A stretch of DNA of 64,000 bases, from positions 1,674,001 through 1,738,000 of the forward strand of contig JAGPNK010000006.1 of assembly GCA_020746835.1 (NCBI GenBank), written 5' to 3'. The translations under genes and the position numbers were made by a program. The first letter of the stretch is position 1; each line of letters opens with the position of its first letter. Of this stretch, positions 1-11,380 are shown piece after piece. Origin of the DNA: Stachybotrys elegans. Taxonomy: Eukaryota > Ascomycota > Sordariomycetes > Hypocreales > Stachybotryaceae. The notes beneath the pieces were generated by a model that did not search any database, was not told where the DNA came from, and saw nothing but the letters and a program-made list of their open reading frames with translations.

Positions 1-173
1 CCTGACGCAGCTCCTCCGAGGAATGCCTCCACATCCTGCTGACCCTGCGAGGTTGGCTCGAAAAACGCTGCACCTAGAACCGAAATCTCCTCCGGCTTGA
101 GGCCCTCGGGCTTGGACTGTCCGGATAGAGCCTCGATGCTGATGAGGAAGGGTAGTGGGAGCGTCGTCTCCAT
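1..173 (-). CDS. Partial protein-coding gene at the left window edge, unknown function
   Basis: On the minus strand an ATG at 173-171 opens a frame that stays open for 57 codons and runs off the left edge. The translated start (METTLPLPFLISIEALSGQS) and the following Lys/Glu/Pro-rich stretch have the composition and codon use of a real fungal gene. No competing frame here looks coding. I do not recognise the family. The gene is divergent from TAF9, with about 625 bp between the two starts, so the two probably share an intergenic promoter region. An intron cannot be excluded in the part seen. Confidence that it is coding is moderate, and no function is proposed. Confidence 0.5.
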   Translation of the reverse strand, partial: METTLPLPFLISIEALSGQSKPEGLKPEEISVLGAAFFEPTSQGQQDVEAFLGGAAS

Positions 174-798
174 GGTGGGCGAGGGGGACGTCGTAAACAC
201 AGTACCGAGCAATCGAGACACTGATCCTGCAACAATGCGTCAGATATTAAGATGTTGTCTTTACGGGAATGCTATGACTCACCCAAACAGCACAGCAGCT
301 TTCAGACAAAATATTCTCAAGTACGAAGACCGAGTTCCTGAATCGGCGACGGCGCAGGTTTTGGTGGGGGTATTTCTTGCCCCTCCATCCCAGCAGGTGC
401 CTGGGTCCTGTAGCTGGAATCCGTGCACCAATTGGCCCCATTGTTTCGGGAAGGAAAGCGTCATTACCCTCCAACTGAAATTTCCCAAGACGACAAAGTG
501 GTACGTACCGAAGTACTTCGACAATGTATGCCTCGGACTAACAATCTGCCGGGTCGCGACGTACAGTTTAATGGGCCATTATCGCGTGAACGACTTCAGA
601 GAGCTTAAGCTCCAACCTACGCCCTGCAGCCTTGCCATACCCTGCAGGCCTTTCGCCGATTGAAATATACCAGGCTCTTAGTCCCGAAGTTTCAGCCGGC
701 CGATAAATCTTCGAGACCCTTCCGACAACTCGAAAGATCGCATCGCCAGCCAACACCCACTTCCTCTACTCCCTACGTTCATGGCGCAGTGATCCAGC
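174..798. other. Intergenic region between the left-edge gene and TAF9
   Basis: This is a divergent promoter region of about 0.6 kb. Open frames on both strands here lack family similarity and overlap one another. I see no RNA gene and no strong core-promoter motif. Confidence 0.5.
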
Positions 799-1545
799 AT
801 GGCATCAAGCCAACCACAGACGAATGGCGTCCCCGCCTCTTCCGCCAACACGTCGCAAACCGTCCCCAATACCCAAACGACGGTCGCTACCCAAGCAGCG
901 CCGACTCCCGCCCCATTGCCCAGCACACCGACTGCGACGCGACCTCGCGATGCCCGCCTCATTGAGCTGCTCCTTACCTCCCAAGGCGTCACCTCCTACG
1001 AACAGCGCGTCCCGCTCTTGCTGCTAGACTTTGCATACCGACACACCTCTTCTGTCCTCAACGACGCACTCCATCTTTCTGGCGACCCGTACGTCTCCCA
1101 GGCTGGTGCTAAACCCTCCGCGGGGTCAGGCGCCAGCGTGCAGGCACCCGGCGAGGCTTCCGTCACCGCGAACGCAGTCAAGCTAGCCATCGGAGCACGA
1201 CTCAGCTACCAGTTCCGCGGAGGAAGCGCAGGAGGCGGCATTAGCAAGGAGTATATGCAGGAGCTGGCTCGGGAGCGGAACAAGGTTGCACTGCCCAAGA
1301 TTGTCCCCAGCGAATGGGGTGTTCGGCTTCCCAGCGAGCGCTTTGTTCTTAGTGGGACGGCATGGGGGCTTAAGGACATGTGGGACGAAGACGACGACGA
1401 CGACGACGAGCCTGGCCAAGGTGGCGATGCCATGGAGGGGATCGAGGCACCCGACCTCGAAGACGTTGGGGGTGACCCGGTTGAGGGGGGGACGGTCGAT
1501 GATGTGTTCGGCGACGATGTGGACGAGGAAATGGCGGAGGAATGA
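799..1545 (+). CDS. TAF9: Transcription initiation factor TFIID subunit 9 (TAF9), also a SAGA subunit
   Basis: TAF9 is a histone-fold subunit shared by TFIID and SAGA. It pairs with TAF6 in the nucleus and helps RNA polymerase II pre-initiation complexes assemble. The 248-residue frame is intronless. After a Pro/Thr/Ala-rich leader of about 48 residues comes the conserved histone fold (roughly 50-140), with the family segments [19 protein letters not shown] and [18 protein letters not shown], followed by [11 protein letters not shown]. Next are the conserved stretch [18 protein letters not shown] and the element [16 protein letters not shown], both typical of TAF9. The C-terminus is an acidic tail with a run of Asp/Glu from about residue 195. 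The ATG at 799 is the first in frame and gives the expected length. Identification is by recognition of these conserved stretches. Confidence 0.93.
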   Translation: MASSQPQTNGVPASSANTSQTVPNTQTTVATQAAPTPAPLPSTPTATRPRDARLIELLLTSQGVTSYEQRVPLLLLDFAYRHTSSVLNDALHLSGDPYVSQAGAKPSAGSGASVQAPGEASVTANAVKLAIGARLSYQFRGGSAGGGISKEYMQELARERNKVALPKIVPSEWGVRLPSERFVLSGTAWGLKDMWDEDDDDDDEPGQGGDAMEGIEAPDLEDVGGDPVEGGTVDDVFGDDVDEEMAEE

Positions 1546-2015
1546 GGCCTGATTGCAAACATGATTTGGGGTTTACATCTGGACCTTCCCTTGGCTCTAG
1601 AACTGGGATGCAAAATCCAAGGGAACTATCAATATTGGCGTCGGGGCGTTTATGGAATCCCAGGCTATGCTAGGAAAACGGACACCTCTTGAATCATCTC
1701 ATCGCTGTTGAGGCCTTCCGCCCACCAATACCAAGTTGCTTCGAGCCAGACCGAAGTCTAGCAATATATGTCGATATGTCCATTTGTAACCTTTACATTG
1801 AAAACTTGACAGACTGCGTTATTCACATGTTGATAATTAATTGACAAGCACACTACACGCTGAGCGTGACTAACCCTGAAGCGATAATAGTCACAATTCC
1901 AGTTTACCTAGTATGAACAAAAGAGATCTTTATGATACACTAGGTCTGTCAAAAAAACGGTATCTCATACACTCTATACCCTGATCTTGGAATCCGAAAC
2001 CCGACCAATCGCCTT
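1546..2015. other. Convergent 3' intergenic region
   Basis: These 470 bp separate the 3' ends of TAF9 (+) and the MPP beta gene (-). The region is AT-richer than the flanking genes and presumably holds both 3' UTRs and polyadenylation signals. No gene is seen. Confidence 0.6.
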
Positions 2016-3699
2016 TTAGAACTTGGGCTTCATCGTGTTCCTCAGTCGCTGGTAGTCGAAGAGAGCCTCGATGCTTCCTACGGCGCTGATGGCAATCTCC
2101 TGATCCCAGAGCTTGCGGTTGGCAAAGTCCATGACGTCCTTGTCCGTAATAGCGTCAATCTTGCGCTCGATCTCGCCGGGCATCATGCGACGGCCGGTGG
2201 TGATGAGCTGGCGACCAATATCCTCGGCAACGGCGGTGGTACCGTCGAGAGACAGCAGGATGGAAGCCTTGAGCTGAGCCTTGGCGCGCTCAACCTCGGA
2301 CTCGGTGACGTTCTGGCAGAGACGCATCCACTCCCGGATGGAGAAGTGGACGAGGTCGTCAAGCTGGGTAACCTTGTCGGTCACCAGGTAGATACCCCAG
2401 AGGCTGCGATATTGTTAGCTCCTGTTTGAGGGCTTCCTTGAAAAATCATGGTGCATACCCAGTGTCGCTGTAGCTGGTGGAGAAGCTCATGAAGCTGTTG
2501 GCCAGCTCGTGAGTGTGGACGAAGCCGCTGAGCTTGCTGCCGGCGTGAGGAGCAGTGCCCAGAGCCTTGTCGTAGTTTCCGACGATAGCCTGGGTAACCA
2601 GGGCGGTGAAGTAGTCCTCAGAGTTCCAGCTCACACCCTCGACGGCCAGAGCAACGTGGGCAGTGGGCATGGTGTCGTCACGGACACGGACATCGGAGCC
2701 AATGAAGTCGGCCTTCTGCTTGGACAGGAGGTAGGCGTGGTTCTCGGGTCCACGGCTGGGAAGGCCAGAGAAGTGCTGCTCAGCGAGCTCAACCAGCTTC
2801 TCGTGAGGAATGCCACCGGCACCGACCAGGACCATGCGGTCGGCAGTGTAGTTGTTCTTGATGTAGTTGGTGAGCTCGGCACGGGTGATGTCCTTGATGT
2901 TCTGACGGGGGCCAAGGATGGTGCGGCCCAGGGGCTGGTGCTGGAAGGCAGTGGCGTGCAGGTGATCGAAGACGACCTCCTCGACCTGCTTCTCGACCTC
3001 CTCGGATTCGCGGAGGATAACATCACGCTCACGCTCGATGGCGGATTCCTCCAGCTTGGAGTTCTGAAGAATATCGGCGAGGATGTCGACGCACTGGGGA
3101 ACGTCCGAGTTGAAGGCCTTGGCAAAGTAGACAGTGTTCTCGCGCTGCAAGGATGGTTAGCCTGGCTCTCCTCCTGATCCGAGCCGTCAATGAGGCCAAC
3201 TAACCGAGGTGTAGGCGTTGAGGTGAGCACCGAGGTTCTCGATTTCGAGCTCGAGCTGCTGCTGGGATCGCTTGGCAGTGCCCTGGAGTTTTGGTTAGCA
3301 GTGCGTTTGGATGTCTCCTGCATCGAATTGGAGATGCCGGACCTTGAAAGCCAGATGCTCGAGGAAGTGCGCGGTGCCGTTGTTCTCGTTGGTCTCGGCC
3401 CTGGAACCAGCATCAATCCACATGCCGACAGTCGAGGTCTGGGCCCATGGCGAGTGCTCGGTCGCAACCTGTTCCTCAAATGGTCAGCAGCCGGTCAGGA
3501 GGAGCGGCCCGGGGCCAATTGGCTCGCGGGTGCACGTCAGGGCGGCGCTCACGGTAAGACCGTTCTTCAGAGTCGTGGTTTGAGTCTTGCCGACGGAGCT
3601 GGGAGTCGCGAAGCCTCGCTTCAGGGGAGCAGCAGCCGACAGGCCAGCACGGTTTCGCAGGCCCTGCGACAGGTTCAAAGCCAATCTGCGGGACGCCAT
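2016..3699 (-). CDS. MAS1: Mitochondrial processing peptidase beta subunit
   Basis: This is the catalytic subunit of the matrix peptidase that removes presequences from imported proteins. In Neurospora the same protein also serves as a core subunit of complex III. Five exons join in phase: 3699-3553, 3468-3343, 3282-3205, 3144-2459 and 2403-2016, giving 474 residues, the usual length. The N-terminus is a basic, Ser/Ala-rich presequence. The inverted zinc motif HFLEH lies at about residues 83-87, with the conserved acidic run EEVEKQVEE downstream supplying the third ligand. The glycine-rich loop ([15 protein letters not shown]) and the M16 C-terminal domain follow. All four introns are 56-84 bp with GT-AG ends. 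The ATG at 3699 is the start because it leads directly into the presequence. Confidence 0.95.
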
Positions 3700-3876
3700 G
3701 GCGTGAAGTTTCGAGGGTCGGTGGTGTTTTGAGTGGTTTGATGAAATCTTTCGACCAGTGCTCGGCTAGAAGCTTTCCTGAGGTAATTTGCAGCCTCAAT
3801 TCTGAGGCGTAAAGCTTAGTCATTCCGTTAAGCCCCGAAGCCCGACTGGCCTGGGGCTCGTTTGAATTCAGGGGAA

Positions 3877-3885
3877 CCAATCAGC
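3877..3885 (+). promoter_or_regulatory. Putative CCAAT box upstream of the MPP beta gene
   Basis: CCAATCAGC lies about 180 bp upstream of the MPP beta ATG. It matches the full HAP/NF-Y consensus, and HAP complexes control many fungal nuclear genes for mitochondrial proteins. Only the motif match and its position support the call. Confidence 0.4.
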
Positions 3886-4029
3886 ATGCAGAATTACTAA
3901 GACGATGATTTGTGCATTAAATACATGCATACTATGCAACCCATAATGTATCCTCACCATGAAGCTTGGTACATCGTGATGCATTGAAGGACAAGTTGCT
4001 AAACACATTGCTCTCCCCTACTTCTTTGG

Positions 4030-6960
4030 TCAGGCTGAAAAGTAGGTCATGACCTCTACCTCGTTGCTCCAGCCACTGGATAATCCCATCTCTTTCCATG
4101 CTCTCTCAATATCGATCTCAAGTACATGCTCATCATCCTTCGACATTGCAACAGTTTCTACAGGAATCGGCTTGCCCTGTATAGTGATCATGAAATGATC
4201 ATCTATTGTCAGCTCCGGCAGCATAGAAATGTACAGTCCTGGAAAGCTGCTGTTAGTTCATCTTGCCTCAGGCTGGACGTAGAAACAGGGACAACATACC
4301 AAGGGTTCCTAGTGCTTTGACCCTAGTAACGATAAGATTCCTCCCATTGTCAAGTTTCTTGACGCTACTCGAGGCAATCGCCGCACATCCGGTCATCTTG
4401 CCCAACAAACCGAGTGCTGCAACCAATATATCCCGGTTGCTCTTCGTGCCTTTGAGCGTCACCAGCGGTGACGCCCAGAACATCTCATAGCTCCGCACGT
4501 TGATTGATGCAGCAAGCAATGACTTTGGGGATCCAATGATGGATGGGGGCGATACACGCCCAGTTCTATGGGCGCGAATCACATACTGCCCTTCCTGCAA
4601 AGTCCCAGGAAAGCTAGCTAGTGGTAGCACTTCCAGTACTGGACGTGTCGAAATGTTAAAGACTGCCAGTATTGACGTGCCTCTTCCAGATAACCCTGCG
4701 ATAGCACAACGTCAGTATTTCCCCCCTTCTTTGTCAACTCTTCGTAGACGGAAAAGCGACTTACCGTGATAGCCTCCGATCTTGAGGAGCAGTCCATCAT
4801 CAAAGCCGGTGTATGGATGAATTGACTTGCCGAGTGTACTTGGTCGGAACACTACGGTGTTGCCTCTCGTTGTTGTGCCGGTCATTTGCTTGATCAAGTC
4901 CAGGTTATGGCGGCCAGGGACATCTGTGATATAAACAGGGCCGCCACTCACGCATCTCGCAGCAGCATGGCAATGAGAGTATTCGTGGATGGTTTGAAAC
5001 ATGTCCCAGTCTGGCAACGCGTTCAAATACTGGCTGAATATGGAATTGTGGGCATTTGTCCAGAGATGCCACAAATGCGAGGATGGGTCGCCGGGGAAGA
5101 AGTCTTCGGAATTGCGAACAATGATGGCAGGTCGACTGGTGGGCAGCTGAGAGTAGAAGATAATCTGCGGAACCTGGGACATACAAGATATAGCCTTGGC
5201 GCCGAAATGACGGAGTGCGGACAATGCCCAGGCATTCAGGTACGTTTTGGTCAATTCCCGCCGCGCCGAAGCACTATCCCAGAGATCCACCATGCACTGG
5301 GCATCAGTCTTGATGCTGTCGATGCCGGCATTGGCGAGGAAGTTGTAAAAGTCGCTATACAGCCGTCCAACGTCTTCCTTCGCCACAACTACCATGCGAT
5401 CATCGAGAGGTAGCCCAGTGTGATGGCTGAGTGGAACCTCAACTGTCTTGTACTTCTCTGCAATTGCTCCTTTGGTCGAGATGCCACCCCAGTATCCCAA
5501 CAATGCGTGCCAGACAGCCACGTGCTTGATCCAGGGGTAGCGTTGACGGATGGTAGCCACTGTCACCTTCAAGCCCTTGGGGAACGTGTTTGGATCCGCT
5601 TCAAAGTCGGTCCAACGATCTTGGAACCGTGATTCGCCCTTGATTTCCAGCGATTGCCAGTTGTCGTCAATTATGAGGTTTGAAACCTTGATGTCATGCT
5701 TCGCAAGCGCTTCGAGAGCATTGTATATCTTGTCATCTGTAAGACTCTTGCCGAGGGCGTTCCATGTGCCTAACAAAGAGTCAGTAAGATGAAGACTGCG
5801 CCAATGGAGGTGACGACGCACAGAACCCCAAACCGTCGTACCAATTTTCCATCCATGCCGGGTTTACCTCGTCAGCAGCATCCGCTGGGTTGTCATATTC
5901 CGTTTGGCTCATGCCCGAAGACCAAGCAGACTTTCGGGCTTGGAACATAACGGAAGCAACAGCATTTTCAAATTCGTTTCCAACTGAGATGAAGACGGTG
6001 CATTTTTCTTCACCTATTCCATCATTCGTTGCCTACACTCCTTAGCTTTTGTCTCATCTGGACTCATAACCCAGATGGGGTGCCTTACTCGTGCCGACAG
6101 TGAGCCCCGGGAAGTAGAGCGCAAGACGGTGAGAACCTCATTGCTTCCGCTCAATGCCAATATGGCGATGTGTTGGCCCTTATGGCTGAGGAAGGAACAG
6201 AGAATTGCGTCTTTGTCCAGGAAGAACTTGTCCTTCCCTTGTCGAGGCGCTATCCAAGCGGCACTCTGTCGGATCAAAGCAAACCACCTACTTATCATCA
6301 GCGCGGGATTCTTCTACATTCAAGAGCATTCTTGATGCGGCGGGGGGAACCTTGGACCGGGTCTGGTTACCTTACACACGAGCCCCAGGGTGTCCCAATT
6401 TCTAGGTCAGTAATTCCTGGCTTATCATCCACAGCCGGTGCCGCCTTGGCTTCTATGGACCAAAGAGAGGTTCTTGGGGACTCGCTTGCACATTTGGAGA
6501 CCTTCCAAAGAGGATTCAAATCCGCAATAAGCTCTGCAAGAGGTGGATACTCCGGAGCAGGCGGTGATATTACGAGACCATCTCCCAGTCCGAGCTCATC
6601 CCGAACCCATCTCCAGGCGCTATCTCCCGCGGGACGGAATTTTAGAGTGAACTTTATGGCAGCCTTGAAGAAAACAGCAGCAGTGAAATTGTGCCTTCTT
6701 GGGGAGCTTGAAGGGCTGCCCAGGTCCACGGGAGCCTTGTCCTCTGCAACTGAGGCTGCGATGACCTCGGACCACTCGCCCTCGTCGACGGATTTCCACA
6801 AGGCAACTTCCCAGCGCTGCTTACCACTGAACTCTGGCACAATGAGTACAATTGTGAATGTAGCGGAACTGCCAGGTATTGGGGTGACTTCTCCTAAGGG
6901 AGGGTAGGATTGTATCTGAGCAGTGACAGCCGGGTTGTTCTGGTCTATTTGTATACGCAT
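4030..6960 (-). CDS. Glycoside hydrolase family 36 protein, raffinose synthase / Sip1-like (putative alpha-galactosidase)
   Basis: This protein resembles the raffinose-synthase/seed-imbibition (Sip1) group of GH36. Plant members transfer or hydrolyse alpha-galactosyl units; the substrate of fungal members is largely unassigned. Six exons join in phase: 6960-6371, 6287-6089, 6032-5822, 5769-4765, 4695-4300 and 4238-4030, giving 869 residues. An N-terminal beta-rich domain precedes the barrel. The barrel has the family signatures TWNALGKSL, NLIIDDNWQSL, HVAVWHALLGYWGG, DSIKTDAQ (probable nucleophile Asp) and RNSEDFFPGDP (probable acid/base Asp). A C-terminal beta domain ends the protein. The exon 2/3 join was chosen because the alternative reads into a stop, while the GTAAGG donor at 6088 restores a homologous frame. 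No signal peptide is seen, so it is probably intracellular. It is divergent from the IMP dehydrogenase gene. Confidence 0.85.
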
Positions 6961-7715
6961 GATTTATGCAGGTATCCGTCTGGAAAGTGAGGGTATGCTG
7001 AGAAGTGAGACTGGCTGTAGGCTTGCTTAACGCTGAGAGCATGGGTGGATTCGACAGCTCTACTCCATTCGAATGGGGAGATGGCGTCCGCCTGTGGATA
7101 GAGGTTCTCATCACAATTTCCAACACCTTAGTAATGATGGCAGCAGCCTTGCCCCACAGTGGCTCAGGTACGTACATGGGTGGGTCTCGGGCTGTTGAAG
7201 AGACTCGGAAGCCAGGCAGGTGCTGCAAGGGTCCCTCCTGCACACCTTGTAGCGGCTTCATAGGTAGGTAGGCAGGCTTGCAAGAGTTAACGCGCTCACT
7301 TGCTTACTGTTTGGTTGAATAAAAGTGCACGAAATATATAACAGCCCTATAAAGCCATTTCAAAGCATCAAATTGTCCATATGAGGTTTCTACGAAACAA
7401 AATTTGCCGTCATTGACCACTAGGGTAGGTGGCAGGAGCTGGTACACCAATGTGGGGTTGATTAGAGAAGCGAGGGGAAGAAAAAAAAAAGTAGAAAAAA
7501 AATCACAGACGCCTGGGAGGAAGAAAAAATCTTTGCCTTCTTCCCTTCTAATGGGAAGAAGCGCCGAGTCAACCTGAGCAGTCAGTTCACTACAACTTCT
7601 CTCGCTGGACATTCACCCGTTAGCTGAGCAGAAGCTCGTCAAGCTCCCTACGCTTTACGCATCTTTGCTTTTGACTCGTCGTCTTCGACCTCAAAACCCC
7701 CCAAAGCCAGTCAGA
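6961..7715. promoter_or_regulatory. Divergent promoter region between the GH36 gene and the IMP dehydrogenase gene
   Basis: This is about 755 bp without a credible gene. It contains two A-tracts separated by GTAG at about 7481-7502, of the poly(dA:dT) type that commonly keeps nucleosomes off fungal promoters. A pyrimidine-rich leader lies near the IMPDH start. Confidence 0.45.
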
Positions 7716-9620
7716 ATGCCTGCTCTCAACGGCACGTCGGCCGAGGTTCTCGACCACCGCAATGCCCTCGAGGTCCTCAAGGAGTACAAGAGCTACGATG
7801 GCCTTGATCTCCACGAGCTCATGGACACGACCAAGCATGGCGGTCTGACCTACAACGACTTCCTGCTTCTGCCGGGCTACATTGGCTTCCCCGCCTCCGA
7901 GGTCGTCCTCGATGCCCCCGTCACCAAGAACATCACCCTCAAGACCCCCTTCGTCTCCTCGCCCATGGACACTGTCACGGAGCACGAGATGGCCATCCAC
8001 ATGGCTCTCCAGGGTGGTCTGGGTGTCATTCACCACAACTGCGCCCCCGATGCCCAGGCAGACATGGTCCGCAAGGTCAAGCGCTACGAAAACGGCTTCA
8101 TCCTCGAACCCATTGTCATCTCCCGCGATACCACTGTCGGCGAGGCTAAGGCCCTCAAGGAGAAGTGGGGTTTCGGTGGTTTCCCCGTCACAGGTCAGTC
8201 AGTCATTTGTTCTTCTTTCCACCTCCCTGAGCGCTCGACATGATTATACACCAATTATTATAACTTTCGTTCCACCGTAAAGACAGGCTTACTGTCATGG
8301 GGAGAACAATTTGAATATGATACAACAAGCGCACCCTTCCTTCCTCTTCTCTTGATTCCATTTCGCCTCTTGGCACCATCAACTAGTCGAGGCGACATGG
8401 CTAACGCGCATTTCAGAGGACGGCAAGCTTGGCTCCAAGCTCCTGGGTATTGTCACCAACCGAGACATCCAGTTCGAGTTCGACTCCAACACCCCTGTGG
8501 CCAACGTCATGGTCACCGACCTGGTCACCGCTCAGGCTGGTGTGAACCTCCTCGACGCCAACAAGATCCTGGCCAAGTCCAAGAAGGGCAAGCTCCCCAT
8601 TGTCGACAAGGACTTTAACCTCGTCTCCATGATCTCTCGCTCCGACCTGACCAAGAACCTCCACTTCCCTCTGGCTTCCAAGCTCCCTGACAGCAAGCAG
8701 CTCATCTGCGCAGCTGCCATCGGCACCCGACCCGAGGACAAGCACCGTCTCAAGCTTCTGGTCGACGCTGGCCTCGACATTGTCATCCTCGACAGCTCGC
8801 AGGGCAACAGCATGTATCAGATTGAGATGATTAAGTGGATCAAGGCTGAATACCCTAACCTCGATGTCATCGGCGGCAACGTCGTCACCCGAGAGCAGGC
8901 TGCCTCTCTCATTGCCGCCGGTGTTGACGGCCTCCGCATTGGTATGGGAAGCGGCTCGGCCTGCATCACCCAGGAGGTCATGGCCGTCGGTCGCCCCCAG
9001 GCCGCCGCCGTCTACGCCGTCAGTGCTTTTGCCGCCCGCTTCGGCGTTCCTTGCATTGCGGACGGTGGTGTGCAGAACGTTGGACACATTGTCAAGGGTC
9101 TCTCTCTGGGTGCCTCGACGGTCATGATGGGTGGTCTCCTGGCGGGCACCACCGAGTCTCCCGGCACGTCCTTCGTGTCTCGGGAGGGCAAGCTGGTCAA
9201 GGCCTACCGAGGCATGGGCAGCATCGACGCTATGCAGGACAAGAAGGCTGGCGGTGGTGGCAAGGACAGCCAGAAGAGCAACGCTGGCACCGCCCGTTAC
9301 TTCTCCGAGGGTGACAGTGTCCTTGTCGCTCAGGGTGTCTCTGGATCCGTCGCTCACCGAGGGTAAGTTTGCGCCTTGAATCTATGCTTTGTCGTCGTGT
9401 AAGCTGTCGTACTAACTGGGCCTGCAGATCCATCAACAAGTTCGTCCCCTACCTGGCTGCGGGTCTGAAGCACTCGATGCAGGACTGTGGCATGACGAGC
9501 CTCAAGGAGCTGCACGAGTGCGCACACAACGGCACTCTGCGATTCGAGCTGCGAACCGCGAGCGCCCAGCTCGAGGGCAACGTCAACATGGAGGCCTACG
9601 AGAAGAAGCTCTACGCTTAA
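7716..9620 (+). CDS. IMD2: Inosine-5'-monophosphate dehydrogenase
   Basis: IMPDH oxidises IMP to XMP with NAD+, the committed step of GTP synthesis, in the cytosol. It is the target of mycophenolic acid. Three exons join in phase (7716-8193, 8417-9362, 9428-9620) to give 538 residues, the family's usual size. The N-terminal part of the barrel ([13 protein letters not shown]) is followed by a pair of CBS domains at roughly 120-240, then the catalytic barrel. The active-site loop reads [20 protein letters not shown], with the catalytic cysteine at about residue 342. The flap region and the C-terminal [12 protein letters not shown] follow. The first intron is long for this window (223 bp). The ATG at 7716 gives the usual short leader. 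Whether the Ala before the catalytic Cys is normal for this clade needs an alignment; I do not infer drug resistance. Confidence 0.96.
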
Positions 9621-9990
9621 ATGAAATCTGAATGATACGAAGGAATATGAAAAAAAGGGATGGGCAGGGATGTGAAAAGTGCAATTACTTGGGGCGGCTT
9701 AGGGAATGGGAATCAAGGAGTTCAGGCTATTGCACCGTGGCAGCGCCGGTGGATGTTTGCATATTTACATACAAGAAGATAGGTTCGAGTCACCTCGCAG
9801 AGTATGCGCCGTACCCGCTGCGGTGCTTCAGTCATAGATGAGAATATGATGACGAACCAATCGGTCAAGACATGACATGTCAGTATGTACTGCGTGGTTC
9901 TATGGTGTGAGCTGCCGCGTGTGCTGTACTATCGACCACGGCCTGTGCCCCTTGACCTGGAGCCAGATGTATCATGGGCAGTGTGTTGCA
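9621..9990. other. Convergent 3' intergenic region
   Basis: These 370 bp lie between the 3' ends of the IMPDH (+) and NatD (-) genes. I see no gene. Confidence 0.5.
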
Positions 9991-10903
9991 TCAGGAAGCA
10001 CCAGGACCCATGCGTCGGCCCAAGGCAGTCCTCCGGCTCATGATCATGTAGTCGGGAGCAATGATTTTACCTCTGAGCTTGCGCTCCGGCGGAGAAAACT
10101 CATCTCTGACAAAGCCCATCTTGGTGTAGAACCCGATGCCGTTGGTGTTGCTCATGAAGCACGTCAGCATGGCCTTGACCACGGAGGGTATGTTTTCCGC
10201 CGCGTCGGTGATGAGGCCGAGGAGCTGCTTCCCGAAGCCGGCCCTTGAAACGCCCCAAAAAATCCCGAGCATGTCAGCATTCCAACGTTTTTCCGCCCCA
10301 TTGCGCATAGTAGAAAGAAAGAGGACGGGGATGGGCTTCGCTCACCCCTGCAGCTCTGGCCTGAGATGGATCTCGTAGCAGTACACGACGGGCTCGTAGT
10401 TTTCGTAGGTGGGCATCATGGAGGTGAAGCCCTGGACGGCGCCGGCGCCGTCCTTGACGAGAACGTAGCGCAGGTCGCGGTGGCGCATCTCCTTCCTCTT
10501 GGCGGCGGGGTGCCATCCCACGCCCGAGGCCTTGTAGTCGTGCCCGCTGCCCTCGAAGACGACGTGGAAGCACGCGTCGAGGTCCTCGGGGGTCAGGCTG
10601 GTGGCCCGGTGCAGGCTGAGGGTGTATCTGGCGGCCGTGGTGGGATGCGTCCACTGCGTCCATCCTTTTCTGCGCGGCCGCGAGGTCAGCTTGCATTGGC
10701 ATGAAGAGTGATTGCTTTTTTCTCTCTCCTTCTCTTCTTCTCCATTTCCTTCCCCGCTTGGAATGAATTCCTCACCTTGGGCGTAGATATTCGTTTACAA
10801 ATTCTTCATCAGACTTCTTGTTGGCTATCTCGATGTGGTTTATGGGCTTCGCCTTGGTCGCGGACTCGAGCTCCGCCGCAGCGGGAGACGCCGAGTCTGA
10901 CAT
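9991..10903 (-). CDS. NAT4: N-alpha-acetyltransferase 40 (NatD, Nat4), acetylates histone H4/H2A N-termini
   Basis: NatD is a GNAT-fold enzyme that acetylates the N-terminal serine of histones H4 and H2A and acts without auxiliary subunits. Three exons join in phase: 10903-10776, 10669-10346 and 10243-9991, giving 234 residues. Family marks are the WTQWTHPTTAARYTL segment, DYKASGVGWHPAAKRKEM, the substrate-site segment EPVVYCYEIHLRPELQG, the acetyl-CoA loop GAGFGKQLL, SNTNGIGFYTKMGF, and the C-terminal signature DEFSPPERKLRGKIIAPDY. The ATG at 10903 begins a short Ser/Ala-rich and then acidic leader; the first intron splits an Arg codon. It is divergent from the LYR-motif gene. Confidence 0.93.
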
Positions 10904-11380
10904 CTTCCCTCCCTCTCTATCCGGCTATTTGTTCGTACAAACGATTACTTTGGGCAATTGGAAAAGGTTGACTTGCTGGGGAGGAGGTAAAGGAAGGTAT
11001 CTGACAATTTTCCAATGGGGTCGCTAATACGCCATTTCGGATCAAATTCCCACCCCCACAGGCAAGAGCTCATCCGAAACGGCAGCGAATGGTCAAGCTT
11101 CTGCTTCTCTCGTCAGAGAAACCAGCTTCCATCCACCAAAATTTCCCATTTCCTTTGTCAGGGCGCCCGCAGCGATTGCCAGGATATACCCAACTCATAT
11201 CCTGTGGGCTTCTTCTCTTGCCCTTCGTCAATCGTACGTTGTCATTGAAGTTAGCCGATATTGCGCCGGGAAAGGCTGCCTCCTACATCATCAAGTATTT
11301 CAAAGGCCCCATTCCACATCGCACCTGTACTATCAGCAGCGACGGGAGGCGCTACATACAGAGAGCCTCACAGACATGTC
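10904..11380. promoter_or_regulatory. Divergent promoter region between NAT4 and the LYR-motif gene
   Basis: About 480 bp with no supported gene. Short open frames in it lack family similarity. It must carry both 5' UTRs. Confidence 0.4.

Noticed and set aside
97..663. 188-codon plus-strand frame near the left edge
   Set aside because: No family similarity, and it overlaps the better-supported minus-strand start at 173.
6001..6040. Apparent frameshift in the GH36 gene
   Set aside because: An intron with donor GTAAGG at 6088 and acceptor TAG at 6033 restores the homologous frame, so no frameshift is needed.
9781..9800. GGTTCGAGTC, resembling a tRNA B box
   Set aside because: No A box or acceptor stem can be folded around it; it is in the 3' region of the IMPDH gene.
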